From assembly GCF_031127815.1 (NCBI RefSeq), contig NZ_JARXHY010000006.1, positions 62,001 through 126,000 on the forward strand: DNA of 64,000 nucleotides, given 5' to 3'. A program made the position numbers and the translations under genes. Positions 45,431 to 54,971 of this stretch are shown in pieces. This DNA is from Pelagicoccus sp. SDUM812003 (GTDB lineage Bacteria > Verrucomicrobiota > Verrucomicrobiia > Opitutales > Opitutaceae). The first letter of the stretch is position 1. Each line of letters opens with the position of its first letter. Below the pieces are notes generated by a model, which had not been told where the DNA came from, made no database searches, and saw nothing but the letters and a program-made list of their open reading frames with translations.

Positions 45431-48400
45431 ATGTGGAAATTCTGGATCGACACGGGAGGAACCTTCACGGACTGCATCGCCTTGACGCCAGAGGGTGAGC
45501 GCCGACGTGCCAAAGTGCTATCGAGCAGCTGCTTGCGAGCGAGTCTCGTATCCAAACTTTCTGACGACGAAGTGGAGGTCGATATCGCCCAGGAACTGCC
45601 GGATGACTTTTTTCGTGGATACACGTTTCGCGTTTTGAGTCGGCAGCCGTTTGAAAGCGCGGTAGTGAAATGGGACGCTGACCGTGGCGTCGCCAAGCTG
45701 GACCGAGTTCTGCCGGAAGTGCAGAAAGGGCAGTTGTGCGAATTTCAATCCCCCGAGGAGCCGCCCACGCTGGCCGCTCGCTTGATCACCGGGACATCGC
45801 TTGATGATGCCCTGCCGCCGCTTGACATGCGTTTGGCGACCACTCGCGGAACCAACGCTCTGCTTGAACGCAAAGGAGCCAAAGTGGGACTGTTCGTGAC
45901 GCGTGGGTTCCGAGACTTGCTGAAGATCGGCAATCAGCAGCGGCCCGATCTATTCGAGCTCGGTATCCAGAAACCGGATCCGTTGACGGAACGCGTTTAC
46001 GAAGTCGATGAGCGTCTGGATAGGAATGGCGAAGCGCTGAAACCGTTGGACGAGGTCGCTCTAGCTGAACTGATCGCTGAGGCGAAACGGAACGGCGTTG
46101 AGGCCTTTGCGGTGGCGTTGATGCATAGCTACCGAAATGATGTTCACGAAAAGCGTATCCGAGAGATGCTTACAGAAGAAGGATGTCGCTACGTCTCCCT
46201 GTCGTCGGAGCTTTCGCCCTATGTGAAGTTGTTGCCGCGGACGGAAACGACGGTCGTGGATACCTATCTCGCTCCTATCATGGAAGCCTACCTCGATGCG
46301 GTGGAGGAGGCGATGGAGAGGGGTGAGCGAGCTGGCGAGGAGCGCGAACCCGGAGGTCTGGCGCTGTCTACGCTGCGGGTGATGACGAGCGCGGGCGGGT
46401 TGGTAGGTCGGAAGCAGTTTCGCCCCAAGGACAGTTTGCTGAGTGGACCGGCGGGCGGCGTGGTGGGTTCGTCGAGCGTCGGCTTGGCAGCGGGACGCCC
46501 GAAGACTATCGCCTTCGATATGGGCGGCACCAGCACCGATGTGTCGCGTTTCGACGGGCAGTTGGACTATCAGTTTGAGCAACGCATCGGGGCGGCTCGC
46601 GTCTACGCCCCCAGCTTGCGCATCGAAACCGTGGCGGCGGGCGGCGGCTCGATTTGCTGGTTCGACGGCACGGCGTTGCGTGTAGGGCCGGAGAGCGCCG
46701 GGGCCAGTCCGGGTCCCGCTTGCTATGGGGCGGGCGGGCCGCTGGCGGTCACCGATGTGAACCTATTGCTGGGACGTTTGGATGCATCCAGATTTGGAAT
46801 ACCGGTTTTCGAAGAGGCGGCTCGCGAGCGATTGCGCGATCTGCAGGAGCAGATCGAAAAGGCTTTGGGAAAACGCATCGGCGAGGACGAACTGTTGCAG
46901 GGATTTCTGGAAATCGCCAACGAGCGCATGGCGGAGGCGATTCGAAAAATATCGGTGGGTGCGGGCTATGATCCGGCGGGCTTCGCTATGGTGGCGTTTG
47001 GAGGAGCGGGCGGTTTGCATGCTTGCTCGGTGGCGAATCGTCTCGGCATGGATACGGTTTTGTTCCCCGCGGATGCGGGCTTGCTCAGCGCCTACGGTCT
47101 GGAGCGGGCAAAGCTGGAGCAGTTTGCTGGTCGGCAGGTGTTGCGGCCGTTTTCGGAGGTCGTCGATCTCATCGAAAACTGGGTGGCCGATCTGGGAAGC
47201 GAAGCCAGCGACAAGCTGCGCCGCGACGGGCTTGCGGAATCCGAGGTGGAGCTGCTGCCGGCGAGGTACGAGCTTCGTTTCGCAGGACAGGAGTCCATCC
47301 TCGTCGTGGAGGGTGGACCCGCCGAGAGCATCGCGCAGCGCTTCGAGGCCGCTTACGAGGATCGGTTCGGCTTTCTGCCGACGGGCCTAGCGGTGGAGTT
47401 GGTGGCGATTCGCGTGATCGGACGCGGCGGCGCTAGCGACGCAATCGACGAGCGGTTTGAGACGGGTGAAGACGTTTCGCGCGATCGCTCGCGTTTCTTC
47501 ATTGACCGGGCGGACCTATCTGTAGGCGACCGCCTCGAAGGGCCTTTAGTGATTCAGGATCCCTACAGTACTGTATTTGTGGATACGGGCTGGGTGACGG
47601 AAGTTGGGAGCCTAGGAACGCTTCGCCTGCGCAAGGTTTCCGCTGGCGGGGAGACTGGTCGTCAGCTTGATGAGGTCGTAGACCTGGAGCTTTTCACGAA
47701 CCGCTTTTTGGCTCTCGTCGACGAGATGGGCGCCTTGCTCGAGCGGGTGGCGTTTTCCACCAATGTGAAGGATCGAAAGGATTTCTCCTGCGCCCTTTTG
47801 GATGCCGAGGGCTACCTCGTGGCGAACGCTCCCCATATACCGGTGCACCTCGGCGCTCTGGGCGTTTGCGTGCGGACCGTCGTCGAGACCATGGACCTCG
47901 GTCCCGAAGACGTGGTGGTGACGAATCATCCCGCTTTCGGAGGAGCCCATTTGCCGGATGTCACCCTGATCGCTCCGGTGTATTCAAAGCATGGATCGCG
48001 ACGGATTGGATATGTGGCCAATCGCGCCCACCATGCGGAGATCGGTGGAATCAGCCCGGGCTCCATGCCTCCGAACGCGGAAAATCTGGCCCAAGAGGGC
48101 GTGGTTATTTCTCCGTTCAAGCTCATCGATGGAGGGCGGGCGAATTGGGACGATCTGAAGCGGCTTCTCAGCGAGGGGGATTATCCGAGCCGATCGCTGG
48201 ATGAGAACGTGGCGGATCTCTCCGCTCAGCTGGCTTCGATTCGCCGTGGGCAGGCCGCCCTGCGAGAGCTCGCTCGTTCGGAGGGAGAGGAACGCGTGGA
48301 CCGTTTCATGGGGTTGCTCAAGAAGCGAGCGGCGACAGCCCTGCGAAGAGCGATGGAGCAGAGCGGAGAATTTGGGAAAAACAAGGGAGAGGAAAACGCG

Positions 48401-49255
48401 CCGTGGACGTCGCGTTCCACCCGGGAGCGCCTGGACAATGGAGCCGAAGTCTGCGTGACGGTTTCTCGTCAGGCGAGCGGCAAGTGGATGATCGATTTCG
48501 AGGGATCCGCCGGGGTGCAAGCGAGCAATTACAACGCGACGCCTGCCATCGTGACCAGCGCGGTGATCTATACGCTACGCCTTTTGGCTGCTGAGGATAT
48601 TCCTTTGAACGAAGGATTTCTTGATGTGGTTGATATTCGGATACCAGAGGGAATGCTGAATCCGACTTTTCATCAGGATGCCAATCGTTGCCCTGCGGTG
48701 GTAGCGGGCAACGTGGAAGTTAGCCAGCTTGTGGTGTCGACCTTGATCAAGGCTTTCGGGTTGGCTGCGTGCAGCCAGTCGACGATGAACAATCTGATCT
48801 TCGGAACGAGCCGTTTTGGCTACTATGAAACCATCGCGGGCGGCGAGGGGGGCACGCCTCAAAGGGACGGAGCCAGTGGCGTGCATACCCACATGACGAA
48901 TACAGCGATGACGGATCCTGAGCTGATGGAGCTGCGCTATCCCGTCCGCCTGGAAGCCTTTCACCTGCGAGATGGATCGGGAGGAATAGGGGCCCGTCGT
49001 GGCGGGGATGGTGTGGTGAAATGTATCCGTTTTCTGGAGCCGGTCACGTTGTCATTGCTGACGCAGCGGCGTGAGCGGCCACCGTTTGGCATGGCGGGCG
49101 GAGAGCCTGGGAGTTGCGGGCGGCAGGCGCTGCTCAAGCCGGATGGCAGCGAGGAGCGTTTGCCAGGGAATGGATCTTTCGAATTGGCAGCCGATAGCGT
49201 GTTGCTCGTGGAGACGCCTGGCGGCGGCGCTTGGGGAGAGGGTAATGATGAATAG
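45431..49255 (+). CDS. Fused 5-oxoprolinase (hydantoinase A/B)
   Basis: A 1274-residue protein combining hydantoinase A (about 1-690) and hydantoinase B (about 735-1270), as in ATP-dependent 5-oxoprolinase (OPLAH). The first half has the acetate-kinase-like phosphate motif D-T-G-G-T-F-T-D-C at residues 6-14, T-T-R-G-T-N-A-L-L, and a second phosphate loop A-F-D-M-G-G-T-S-T-D-V-S near 360. The B half shows T-N-H-P-A-F-G-G-A-H-L-P-D and R-A-H-H-A-E-I-G-G. It opens 5-oxoproline to glutamate using ATP. The ATG at 45431 is preferred to a TTG 9 bp earlier. Fused A/B proteins are usual in eukaryotes and frequent in bacteria. The substrate could be another hydantoin-like lactam. Confidence 0.93.
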   Translation: MWKFWIDTGGTFTDCIALTPEGERRRAKVLSSSCLRASLVSKLSDDEVEVDIAQELPDDFFRGYTFRVLSRQPFESAVVKWDADRGVAKLDRVLPEVQKGQLCEFQSPEEPPTLAARLITGTSLDDALPPLDMRLATTRGTNALLERKGAKVGLFVTRGFRDLLKIGNQQRPDLFELGIQKPDPLTERVYEVDERLDRNGEALKPLDEVALAELIAEAKRNGVEAFAVALMHSYRNDVHEKRIREMLTEEGCRYVSLSSELSPYVKLLPRTETTVVDTYLAPIMEAYLDAVEEAMERGERAGEEREPGGLALSTLRVMTSAGGLVGRKQFRPKDSLLSGPAGGVVGSSSVGLAAGRPKTIAFDMGGTSTDVSRFDGQLDYQFEQRIGAARVYAPSLRIETVAAGGGSICWFDGTALRVGPESAGASPGPACYGAGGPLAVTDVNLLLGRLDASRFGIPVFEEAARERLRDLQEQIEKALGKRIGEDELLQGFLEIANERMAEAIRKISVGAGYDPAGFAMVAFGGAGGLHACSVANRLGMDTVLFPADAGLLSAYGLERAKLEQFAGRQVLRPFSEVVDLIENWVADLGSEASDKLRRDGLAESEVELLPARYELRFAGQESILVVEGGPAESIAQRFEAAYEDRFGFLPTGLAVELVAIRVIGRGGASDAIDERFETGEDVSRDRSRFFIDRADLSVGDRLEGPLVIQDPYSTVFVDTGWVTEVGSLGTLRLRKVSAGGETGRQLDEVVDLELFTNRFLALVDEMGALLERVAFSTNVKDRKDFSCALLDAEGYLVANAPHIPVHLGALGVCVRTVVETMDLGPEDVVVTNHPAFGGAHLPDVTLIAPVYSKHGSRRIGYVANRAHHAEIGGISPGSMPPNAENLAQEGVVISPFKLIDGGRANWDDLKRLLSEGDYPSRSLDENVADLSAQLASIRRGQAALRELARSEGEERVDRFMGLLKKRAATALRRAMEQSGEFGKNKGEENAPWTSRSTRERLDNGAEVCVTVSRQASGKWMIDFEGSAGVQASNYNATPAIVTSAVIYTLRLLAAEDIPLNEGFLDVVDIRIPEGMLNPTFHQDANRCPAVVAGNVEVSQLVVSTLIKAFGLAACSQSTMNNLIFGTSRFGYYETIAGGEGGTPQRDGASGVHTHMTNTAMTDPELMELRYPVRLEAFHLRDGSGGIGARRGGDGVVKCIRFLEPVTLSLLTQRRERPPFGMAGGEPGSCGRQALLKPDGSEERLPGNGSFELAADSVLLVETPGGGAWGEGNDE

Positions 49256-49289
49256 CGAATGGTGAAGAGGAGTCGAGGGCGATGGTGAC

Positions 49290-49322
49290 AAAAAAAGCGA
49301 TCCTCTAGTCGTGAGGATCGCT
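49290..49322 (-). terminator. Rho-independent terminator of the DoxX gene
   Basis: A perfect 10-bp stem (49296-49305 with 49313-49322) and 7-nt loop, followed on the minus strand by seven T. It lies 24 bp past the DoxX stop. On the plus strand no T run follows, so it does not serve the oxoprolinase gene. Confidence 0.9.
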
Positions 49323-49346
49323 GGGTGGTGGAATCTCTGATTCTTC

Positions 49347-49868
49347 TTATTTGAGCTTGTTCGCGATGACGCGGTCGGCGGAGAGCTTGCCGCCGCCGGA
49401 GATGACGCCGATCAAAGCCAGGCCGATGACCAGAAGATGATACTCGATGCCTTCGCCGGCCTGGTTGCCGTACCAATTCATGAAGAAGCCGTTCGCGGTA
49501 TGCCCGAAGAACATCGCCACCGCGATGGTGGTTCCCACCCCGAAAGCGGCCACACGGCTTAGCGCTCCGAAGAGAAGGGCGATGGGCCCTAGGAACTCGG
49601 CTACGATGGCGAGAAAGGCGAAGAGGGCAGGAATGCCCATGTTTTCGGTGAAGAAGCCCATGGTGCCGCTGAAGCCGTAGCCCCCAAACCATCCGAGCGC
49701 CTTTTGGGCCCCGTGAGGGAAGATCACGATGGCCAGCGTGAGGCGAGCGATGAGCGGAGCGTAGGAATCGGTCGTCGCGAAGAGGCGGGCGAGAGGGGAA
49801 ATCCCAGACGCTGACTCGGAGAGCGAGGAGGATTGAGAGGATGATGGTGTTGTGGTTGCTGTATTCAT
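49347..49868 (-). CDS. DoxX-family membrane protein
   Basis: A 173-residue protein: a Ser/Thr-rich N-terminal 25 residues, then the four-helix DoxX fold (helices about 38-55, 72-95, 103-125 and 143-160). It has the conserved F-P-H-G-A-Q-K-A-L-G-W-F-G-G-Y-G and F-F-M-N-W motifs. DoxX proteins are inner-membrane proteins linked to thiol/oxidative stress and thiosulfate chemistry, with no single established reaction. Placed downstream of a pirin gene and a divergent LysR regulator, it completes a common three-gene cassette. The poly-Ser start is unusual but the ATG at 49868 is the first good one. Confidence 0.9.
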   Translation of the reverse strand: MNTATTTPSSSQSSSLSESASGISPLARLFATTDSYAPLIARLTLAIVIFPHGAQKALGWFGGYGFSGTMGFFTENMGIPALFAFLAIVAEFLGPIALLFGALSRVAAFGVGTTIAVAMFFGHTANGFFMNWYGNQAGEGIEYHLLVIGLALIGVISGGGKLSADRVIANKLK

Positions 49869-50023
49869 TTTTTGTATATGGTTGGTTTCTTAGATTACGT
49901 TTTTGAAAGCGAGTGGGTTTGGAGAGACCGTGCCCGTTGTTTGTACGGTTTTTTAGTTTGGCGCCGCTGCCCTCCTCGTTGGCGGGCAGGGGCATCCCGG
50001 GGACGTGCCGCCCCGCCGGGGAC

Positions 50024-50740
50024 CTAGCTAAGGTCGAAGAGCAGGACTTGGCTGTCGCTAGTCGCTTCGAGCTCGAGGGTTGTGGCTTCGGAGACGTAGG
50101 CGGCGTCGCCGGACTCGAGTCGTTGGCCGTTGAGGGTGAGCGAGCCCTCTGCGAGGTGCAGCCAGACATGTCGCTCTGGTTTGACGTCAAAGGCCAGCTG
50201 GTCCGTGGCTCCGAGGCGGGCCAGCCAGAGATCGGCGTCCTGATGGATGGCGATGGATCCGTCGCGTCCTTGTTTGCTGGTGACGAGGTTCCACTGCCCG
50301 TTCGGGGCGTCGGCGTAGCTCTTTTCCGCGTAGCGGGGCGTCACGTTCCGCTCGTCAGGCTGTATCCAGATTTGCAGGAGGTGCGCCGCTTCGTCGTCGG
50401 ATGGATTGAACTCGCTGTGGAAGACGCCAGTGCCCGCAGCCATGTACTGGACCTCGCCGGTCTTGATGATGTGTCCGTTGCCCATGGAATCCTTGTGCTC
50501 GAGCTGGCCGCTGAGGATATAGGTGACGATTTCCATGTTGTCGTGCGGGTGGCGGCCGAAACCTTGGCCTGGCATGACGATGTCGTCGTTGATGACGCGC
50601 AGGCTGCGGAAGCCCATCCATTTCGGATCGTGGTAGTGGGCGAAGCTGAAGCTGTGGTAGGTTTCCAGCCAGCCGTGGTTGGCGTGACCGCGCTCGTTGG
50701 CTCGGCGGATTCTGATGTTAGCGTTGGTTGTCGTGTTCAT
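50024..50740 (-). CDS. Pirin-like bicupin (YhaK/quercetinase-like)
   Basis: A 238-residue pirin family protein. The metal-binding first cupin contains G-F-G-R-H-P-H-D-N-M-E-I-V-T-Y (two His and one Glu ligand), and M-A-A-G-T-G-V-F-H-S-E supplies the fourth His. The second cupin (about 140-238) is degenerate. The length matches the bacterial YhaK group, some of which have quercetin 2,3-dioxygenase activity in vitro and respond to redox stress. It is divergent from the LysR gene, with DoxX behind it on the same strand 155 bp away. Confidence 0.93.
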   Translation of the reverse strand: MNTTTNANIRIRRANERGHANHGWLETYHSFSFAHYHDPKWMGFRSLRVINDDIVMPGQGFGRHPHDNMEIVTYILSGQLEHKDSMGNGHIIKTGEVQYMAAGTGVFHSEFNPSDDEAAHLLQIWIQPDERNVTPRYAEKSYADAPNGQWNLVTSKQGRDGSIAIHQDADLWLARLGATDQLAFDVKPERHVWLHLAEGSLTLNGQRLESGDAAYVSEATTLELEATSDSQVLLFDLS

Positions 50741-50906
50741 GGGACGAAGTATGCCACAAGGCTTGCGGTTTTGGGAAAGACTATGATTTTTGGCTGAGCA
50801 TGCCTTTTAGTTATGGTCACGGGGCGAGGATGGTGTTCTATTCCTGCCTGCAGATCGCTCAGATGGGCTCGGAGAGTGTGGGATGATCTGGTTGGGACTG
50901 TTGCTA

Positions 50907-51809
50907 ATGGAGCTGAGACATTTGAGATACTTTATCGAGGTGGCGCTGGAGGAAAACGTGACGCGGGCGGCGGAGAAGCTGCATGTGTCGCAGCCGGCGC
51001 TGAGTCGTCAGGTCAGGGATCTGGAGGATGAGCTAGGGTTTCCTTTGTTTCGACGCAGCGCCAAGTCGGTGGCGTTGACGGAGGCAGGTCGCGTTTTTCT
51101 GGAAGAGGCCAGCGAGGTGCTGGCTCGATTGGATCAGGGGGTGCTGCGGGCGAAAGAGGCGGCGAGCGGGGAGTCTGGGGACTTGCACGTGGGCTACGCG
51201 CCATCCTTGACGGTGAAGATTCTGCCGCCCACCATTCGGGCTTTTCAGGAACGCTTTCCTAAAGTGAAGGTGAAGCTGCACGATTTGTCGTCCGAGGAGA
51301 TGCTGCAGGGCTTGCGCAAGGGGACCTTGGACCTCGCATGCCTGCCGGAAAACAGGAGCGTGAGGGCTAGCGGCTTTCGGTTCGAGGTATTGCGCATGGA
51401 GCCCATGGCCTTGGCGGTCGGGGCGTCGCATCGACTCGCCAAGAGGAAGCGGGCGAAGCTCGAGGAGGTGTCCGGAGATTCGCTTCTCGGGTACGACCAA
51501 AGCGAGTATCCGGAGTACGGAAGCATGGTGAGAGAGATCTTTGCCTCCGCGGGCATTGATCGTTCGATCGAAGGCGAGCACGAGAGCGTGACCAGTCTCG
51601 TGACCAGCGTCGAGGCCGGTATGGGGGTGGCGATCGTGACGGAGTCGATTTCATGCGTAGCGGGGGGACGGATACGACTGCTTGAAATCAGTCCGGCTCC
51701 CAATCCGCTCGTGGTGGGGATCGCTTGGAGGGAGCAGAGCTTGTCGCCGCGCTCGCTGGCGTTTTTGGAATGCGCCCGCCGAGCCAGCGCGGACGGAAAC
51801 GCGAGATAG
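50907..51809 (+). CDS. LysR-type transcriptional regulator
   Basis: A 300-residue LysR regulator starting at M-E-L-R-H-L-R-Y-F, the canonical N terminus. An ATG 24 bp earlier adds hydrophobic residues not seen in the family. The winged helix-turn-helix (about 1-60) carries A-A-E-K-L-H-V-S-Q-P-A-L-S-R-Q-V-R-D-L-E. The substrate-binding domain (about 90-290) follows, with G-Y-A-P-S-L-T at its start. It resembles the AlsR/CynR/CatR side of the family. It is divergent from the pirin/DoxX genes, which are its probable targets through the 166-bp shared region, where I could not fix a T-N11-A box. Confidence 0.92.
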   Translation: MELRHLRYFIEVALEENVTRAAEKLHVSQPALSRQVRDLEDELGFPLFRRSAKSVALTEAGRVFLEEASEVLARLDQGVLRAKEAASGESGDLHVGYAPSLTVKILPPTIRAFQERFPKVKVKLHDLSSEEMLQGLRKGTLDLACLPENRSVRASGFRFEVLRMEPMALAVGASHRLAKRKRAKLEEVSGDSLLGYDQSEYPEYGSMVREIFASAGIDRSIEGEHESVTSLVTSVEAGMGVAIVTESISCVAGGRIRLLEISPAPNPLVVGIAWREQSLSPRSLAFLECARRASADGNAR

Positions 51810-51868
51810 GAAACGCGCTTGCGCTCGCCCGGAGCGCGGCGCGTGGCGCGAGGTTTCTTCTCAAATCG

Positions 51869-51897
51869 TGTAACGCGTTTCGGCGAGTGCGGTATTG
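51869..51897 (+). promoter_or_regulatory. Candidate ECF-sigma promoter of the ADOP gene
   Basis: TGTAAC (51869-51874), exactly 17 nt, then GTATTG (51892-51897). The start codon at 51909 is only 11 nt further, implying a very short or absent leader. Matches the motifs before the ECF sigma gene and the DUF4097 gene at 9561. Confidence 0.5.
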
Positions 51898-51908
51898 TGA
51901 GTTAGTTT

Positions 51909-54311
51909 ATGCTAACCGATATTCGCATCACCTTTCGTCAACTTAGGAAATCCCGAGCCTTTGCCCTGGTCGCGATGCTTACGCTAGCCATCGGCATCGG
52001 CGCGGTGACCACCATCTTCGGCGTATTGCGCTCGCTGGTCCTGGAGCCCGTCGATCTGCCTGAATCCGAGCAGCTGGCTCAAGTCTGGTCCGGCGACCGT
52101 TGGCCGCTTTCTCCTGCCGACTTCCTTGACCTGCATGAGCAGATGGAATCGTTCGAGCATTTCGGGGTGTATCATCCACAATCCTACAATATCGGGACGG
52201 AGAAGGCACGGGCGATTCTCGGCGCTCCCTGTACATCCGGGGTGCTGAAGGCGTTCGGGGTGCCTCCTCTGAAAGGACGCTGGCTGAACGAAGAGGACAA
52301 TCTGCCCGGCGCGGAGCCGGTTGCGGTTGTAAGCTATGCCCTATGGGTGGGATACTTCGGAGGGAGCGAGGATTTGCTTGGGTCGAGCGTGCGTCTCGAT
52401 GGCAGCGACGTGCGGGTGGTAGGCATCATGCCGAAGAACTTCGAGTTCACCGGACCTTGGATTCGCGCGTCGAACTGCGATATCTGGACGCCCATGCCGA
52501 TCGACGCCGAAAACGCGCCGAGGGACAGCCATTGGCTCTGCGGCATCGGACGCTTGAAGCAAGGGGTCACCGTGGAGATGGCCGACGCGGAGGCGAAAGG
52601 GATCGGCCAACGCTTGAGTGAACTGTATCCAAATAGTAACTTCAGCAAGAAATTCCTGGTGCGTTCCCTGCACTTCGAGGTCACGCGCGAATTGAAGGAT
52701 CAGAGCTGGCTGCTATTCGCGGCGGTGAGCTTGGTCCTGATCGTGGCTTGCTCCAATGTAGCCAGCATGTTGCTCTCGCGCGGGGCCCAGCGTCAAAGCG
52801 AGTTCGGCGTGCGCATGGCATTGGGCGCGAGCAAACGTCGACTGTTTCGTCTGGCCCTGGCGGAGAGCGTGGCTCTGGCCATTGGCGGTGGCGTACTGGG
52901 CATCGTATTCGCTTATGGCGGGATCGAGGCCATGAAAGGCGTGGTGAGAATGAGCGACGCACGCAAAGAGGCTCTCGGCATCGACGGGATGTTGCTCGGT
53001 TTCGCCTTTCTTTCCACGGTCATATCGGTGGCCCTTGCCGGACTTCCTCCTGTGTTTGCGGCTCTCAAGACATCGCTAGCGGCCATCATCCGCAACGATT
53101 CGCGTGGCTCGGTCGGGTCGCGCTCCCGCAACCTAATGCTGCGACTCATCGTGATCGGTCAGGTCGCCTTGGCGTTCGTGCTCGTCAACGGGGCAGCTCT
53201 ATTTTCGTCAGGCTACGTTAAGCTCCTCGAAGAGAACGACCAGCTGACCACGGATCGCGTGCTTACGGCTAAGGTTTCGCTCAACGGCGAATTGTATAAA
53301 GAAAATGAGGACAGGGTGAGGATGTGGGATCGGATGGTAGAGCGACTCAAGGCGATCCCGGGAGTCAGTTTCGCGGGCATCACTTCCAAACTGCCGCTCG
53401 AGGGTGGAAGCAATACCAACGGTTTGGTCAACGACGAGGTCTATGACCCGAGCCAGCAGCGCCTGCTCATCGAACGCTCGTCGGTTTCCTTGGACTATTT
53501 CGACGCCATGGGACTCACGTTGCTGCAAGGGCGCAAGCTGTCGCCGCAGGACGAGATGGCAGAAGACGGCAGTCTCGGGGTGGTGGTCAACCGAGCGTTT
53601 GTGGAGAAGGCTTGGCCGGACAAGAACCCGCTGGGAGAACTGATTCGGGCGAACCAGGAAGGGGACCCGTGGTACCGCGCGACGGTAGTCGGGGTGGTCG
53701 AGGACGTGCGACAGTGGAGCGCCTCGGAGGAGGTCCAGCCTGAGATGTACACTACGCCGAAAGGGCACTGGGGGCGGCGCATCTATTTGGTGGTACGTTC
53801 CAGCAAGGAGGCAGGTGCTTTGGCAGGGCAGGTGAGGGAAGCGATCGCGGAGCTGGATTCGGAACTGGCCTTGGAGGACGTTCGCACCATGGAGCAAGTG
53901 GTTTTGGATCGGACCGCTGGCGAGCGGGTGATGGCGGAAATGATTGGGGTGTTCATGGGAATCGCTCTTGGCTTGGCGGCAGTGGGCTTGTACGGGACGC
54001 TGTCCTACCACATCTTGTTGCGGACGCGTGAAATCGGGGTGCGGCGGGCTTTGGGAGCGTTGGAGGCTGACATCTCGCGACTCGTCTTTCGTCAAGGCGC
54101 GGTCTGGGTCGGCATCGGTCTGGTCATCGGATTGGGAGCCATCTACGCTTTGATGAGGGTGTTGGAGTCTCTCGTTTACGGGATGGATGGCTTGTCGATC
54201 GCCACGCTCTCAGGCTCGGCCGGCGTGATCGCCGTGGCGGCCCTGGTGGCTTGCTGGATGCCCTCGAGAAAGGCGACCCGTCTGGATCCATTGCACGCCC
54301 TTCGAAGCTAG
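51909..54311 (+). CDS. ADOP-type duplicated orphan permease (MacB/FtsX family)
   Basis: An 800-residue permease of the acidobacterial duplicated orphan permease type. An N-terminal helix in R-Q-L-R-K-S-R-A-F-A-L-V-A-M-L-T-L-A-I-G-I-G-A leads to a MacB periplasmic core domain (about 45-240), FtsX helices (about 260-385), a second core domain and a second FtsX block (about 675-790, with R-T-R-E-I-G-V-R-R-A-L-G-A). About eight helices are predicted. These proteins resemble half-exporters for lipoproteins or peptides but often lack a nearby ATPase, as here. The promoter-like motif just upstream links it to the ECF sigma operon that follows, so an envelope-stress export role is inferred. Confidence 0.92.
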   Translation: MLTDIRITFRQLRKSRAFALVAMLTLAIGIGAVTTIFGVLRSLVLEPVDLPESEQLAQVWSGDRWPLSPADFLDLHEQMESFEHFGVYHPQSYNIGTEKARAILGAPCTSGVLKAFGVPPLKGRWLNEEDNLPGAEPVAVVSYALWVGYFGGSEDLLGSSVRLDGSDVRVVGIMPKNFEFTGPWIRASNCDIWTPMPIDAENAPRDSHWLCGIGRLKQGVTVEMADAEAKGIGQRLSELYPNSNFSKKFLVRSLHFEVTRELKDQSWLLFAAVSLVLIVACSNVASMLLSRGAQRQSEFGVRMALGASKRRLFRLALAESVALAIGGGVLGIVFAYGGIEAMKGVVRMSDARKEALGIDGMLLGFAFLSTVISVALAGLPPVFAALKTSLAAIIRNDSRGSVGSRSRNLMLRLIVIGQVALAFVLVNGAALFSSGYVKLLEENDQLTTDRVLTAKVSLNGELYKENEDRVRMWDRMVERLKAIPGVSFAGITSKLPLEGGSNTNGLVNDEVYDPSQQRLLIERSSVSLDYFDAMGLTLLQGRKLSPQDEMAEDGSLGVVVNRAFVEKAWPDKNPLGELIRANQEGDPWYRATVVGVVEDVRQWSASEEVQPEMYTTPKGHWGRRIYLVVRSSKEAGALAGQVREAIAELDSELALEDVRTMEQVVLDRTAGERVMAEMIGVFMGIALGLAAVGLYGTLSYHILLRTREIGVRRALGALEADISRLVFRQGAVWVGIGLVIGLGAIYALMRVLESLVYGMDGLSIATLSGSAGVIAVAALVACWMPSRKATRLDPLHALRS

Positions 54312-54343
54312 AGGGTCTTCGGAAATCTTTTTTCATGGAATTG

Positions 54344-54372
54344 CGTAACGCTCCGTAGCGCTGTCAGTATCC
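54344..54372 (+). promoter_or_regulatory. Candidate autoregulatory ECF-sigma promoter
   Basis: CGTAAC (54344-54349), exactly 17 nt, then GTATCC (54367-54372), 26 nt before the sigma start codon. Same boxes and spacing as at 51869 and, on the minus strand, 9619-9591. Autoregulation is the usual behaviour of ECF sigma operons. Confidence 0.55.
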
Positions 54373-54398
54373 TTAAGCTGAACCGAGAGAAAAAGGGC

Positions 54399-54971
54399 GT
54401 GACGAGCGATGACGACAACGAGCTGATGGGAAGGGCCCGAAAGGGGGATCTGGATGGGATCGGAATCCTTTTCGAGCGCTATCACGGATCGCTGGTGGGC
54501 TTTTTTCGACGAGTCGATGGGCGGGGGAAAATCGGGGAGGATCTGGCCCAGGAAACCTTTTGGCGGATCGTGCGTTATCGCAAATCGTTTGATGGTCGCC
54601 GCCCCTTTCGGGCTTGGATGTTTCAGATCGCGAGGAATGTGATGAACGACCATTTGAGAAAGAGCATGCGGGCGGGCAAGGTGATGGATCCGCGGGTCGA
54701 GCTGAACGAAGAGCTAGCGGCTCAGCCTGATAGCGATGTGAGCGCCGAAGTGGAACGCGGCGAGCGGAAGGAGCTTTTGCGCGAAGCGCTTTCGCGACTG
54801 CCGTTGGAGAAGCGGGAGCTGATCGTGCTCTGTCGTTTCGAGGAGCTGCCCTATGCGGAGATCGCTCCGATGTTCGGTTGTTCGGTGGGGGCTTTGAAGG
54901 TTCGCCTGTTTCGGGCCCTGAAGGAGCTGAAGGAGGTTTTCATACAACTGGGAGGAGAAAAGACAGCATGA
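54399..54971 (+). CDS. ECF RNA polymerase sigma factor
   Basis: A 190-residue extracytoplasmic-function sigma factor starting at a GTG behind AAAAAGGG. Region 2 spans about 10-85, with the -10-recognition segment D-L-A-Q-E-T-F-W-R-I and R-P-F-R-A-W-M-F-Q-I-A-R-N. Region 4 spans about 125-180 (L-P-L-E-K-R-E-L-I-V-L, then Y-A-E-I-A-P-M-F-G-C-S-V-G-A-L-K-V-R-L-F-R-A). The stop overlaps the next gene as ATGA, typical of sigma/anti-sigma pairs. The motif [TC]GTAAC-N17-GTAT upstream of this gene, of ADOP and of the distal DUF4097 gene is its likely target sequence. Confidence 0.94.
   Translation: MTSDDDNELMGRARKGDLDGIGILFERYHGSLVGFFRRVDGRGKIGEDLAQETFWRIVRYRKSFDGRRPFRAWMFQIARNVMNDHLRKSMRAGKVMDPRVELNEELAAQPDSDVSAEVERGERKELLREALSRLPLEKRELIVLCRFEELPYAEIAPMFGCSVGALKVRLFRALKELKEVFIQLGGEKTA

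Noticed and set aside
50741-50906. A LysR T-N11-A operator between pirin and LysR genes
   Set aside because: Several loose matches exist but none has a convincing palindrome.
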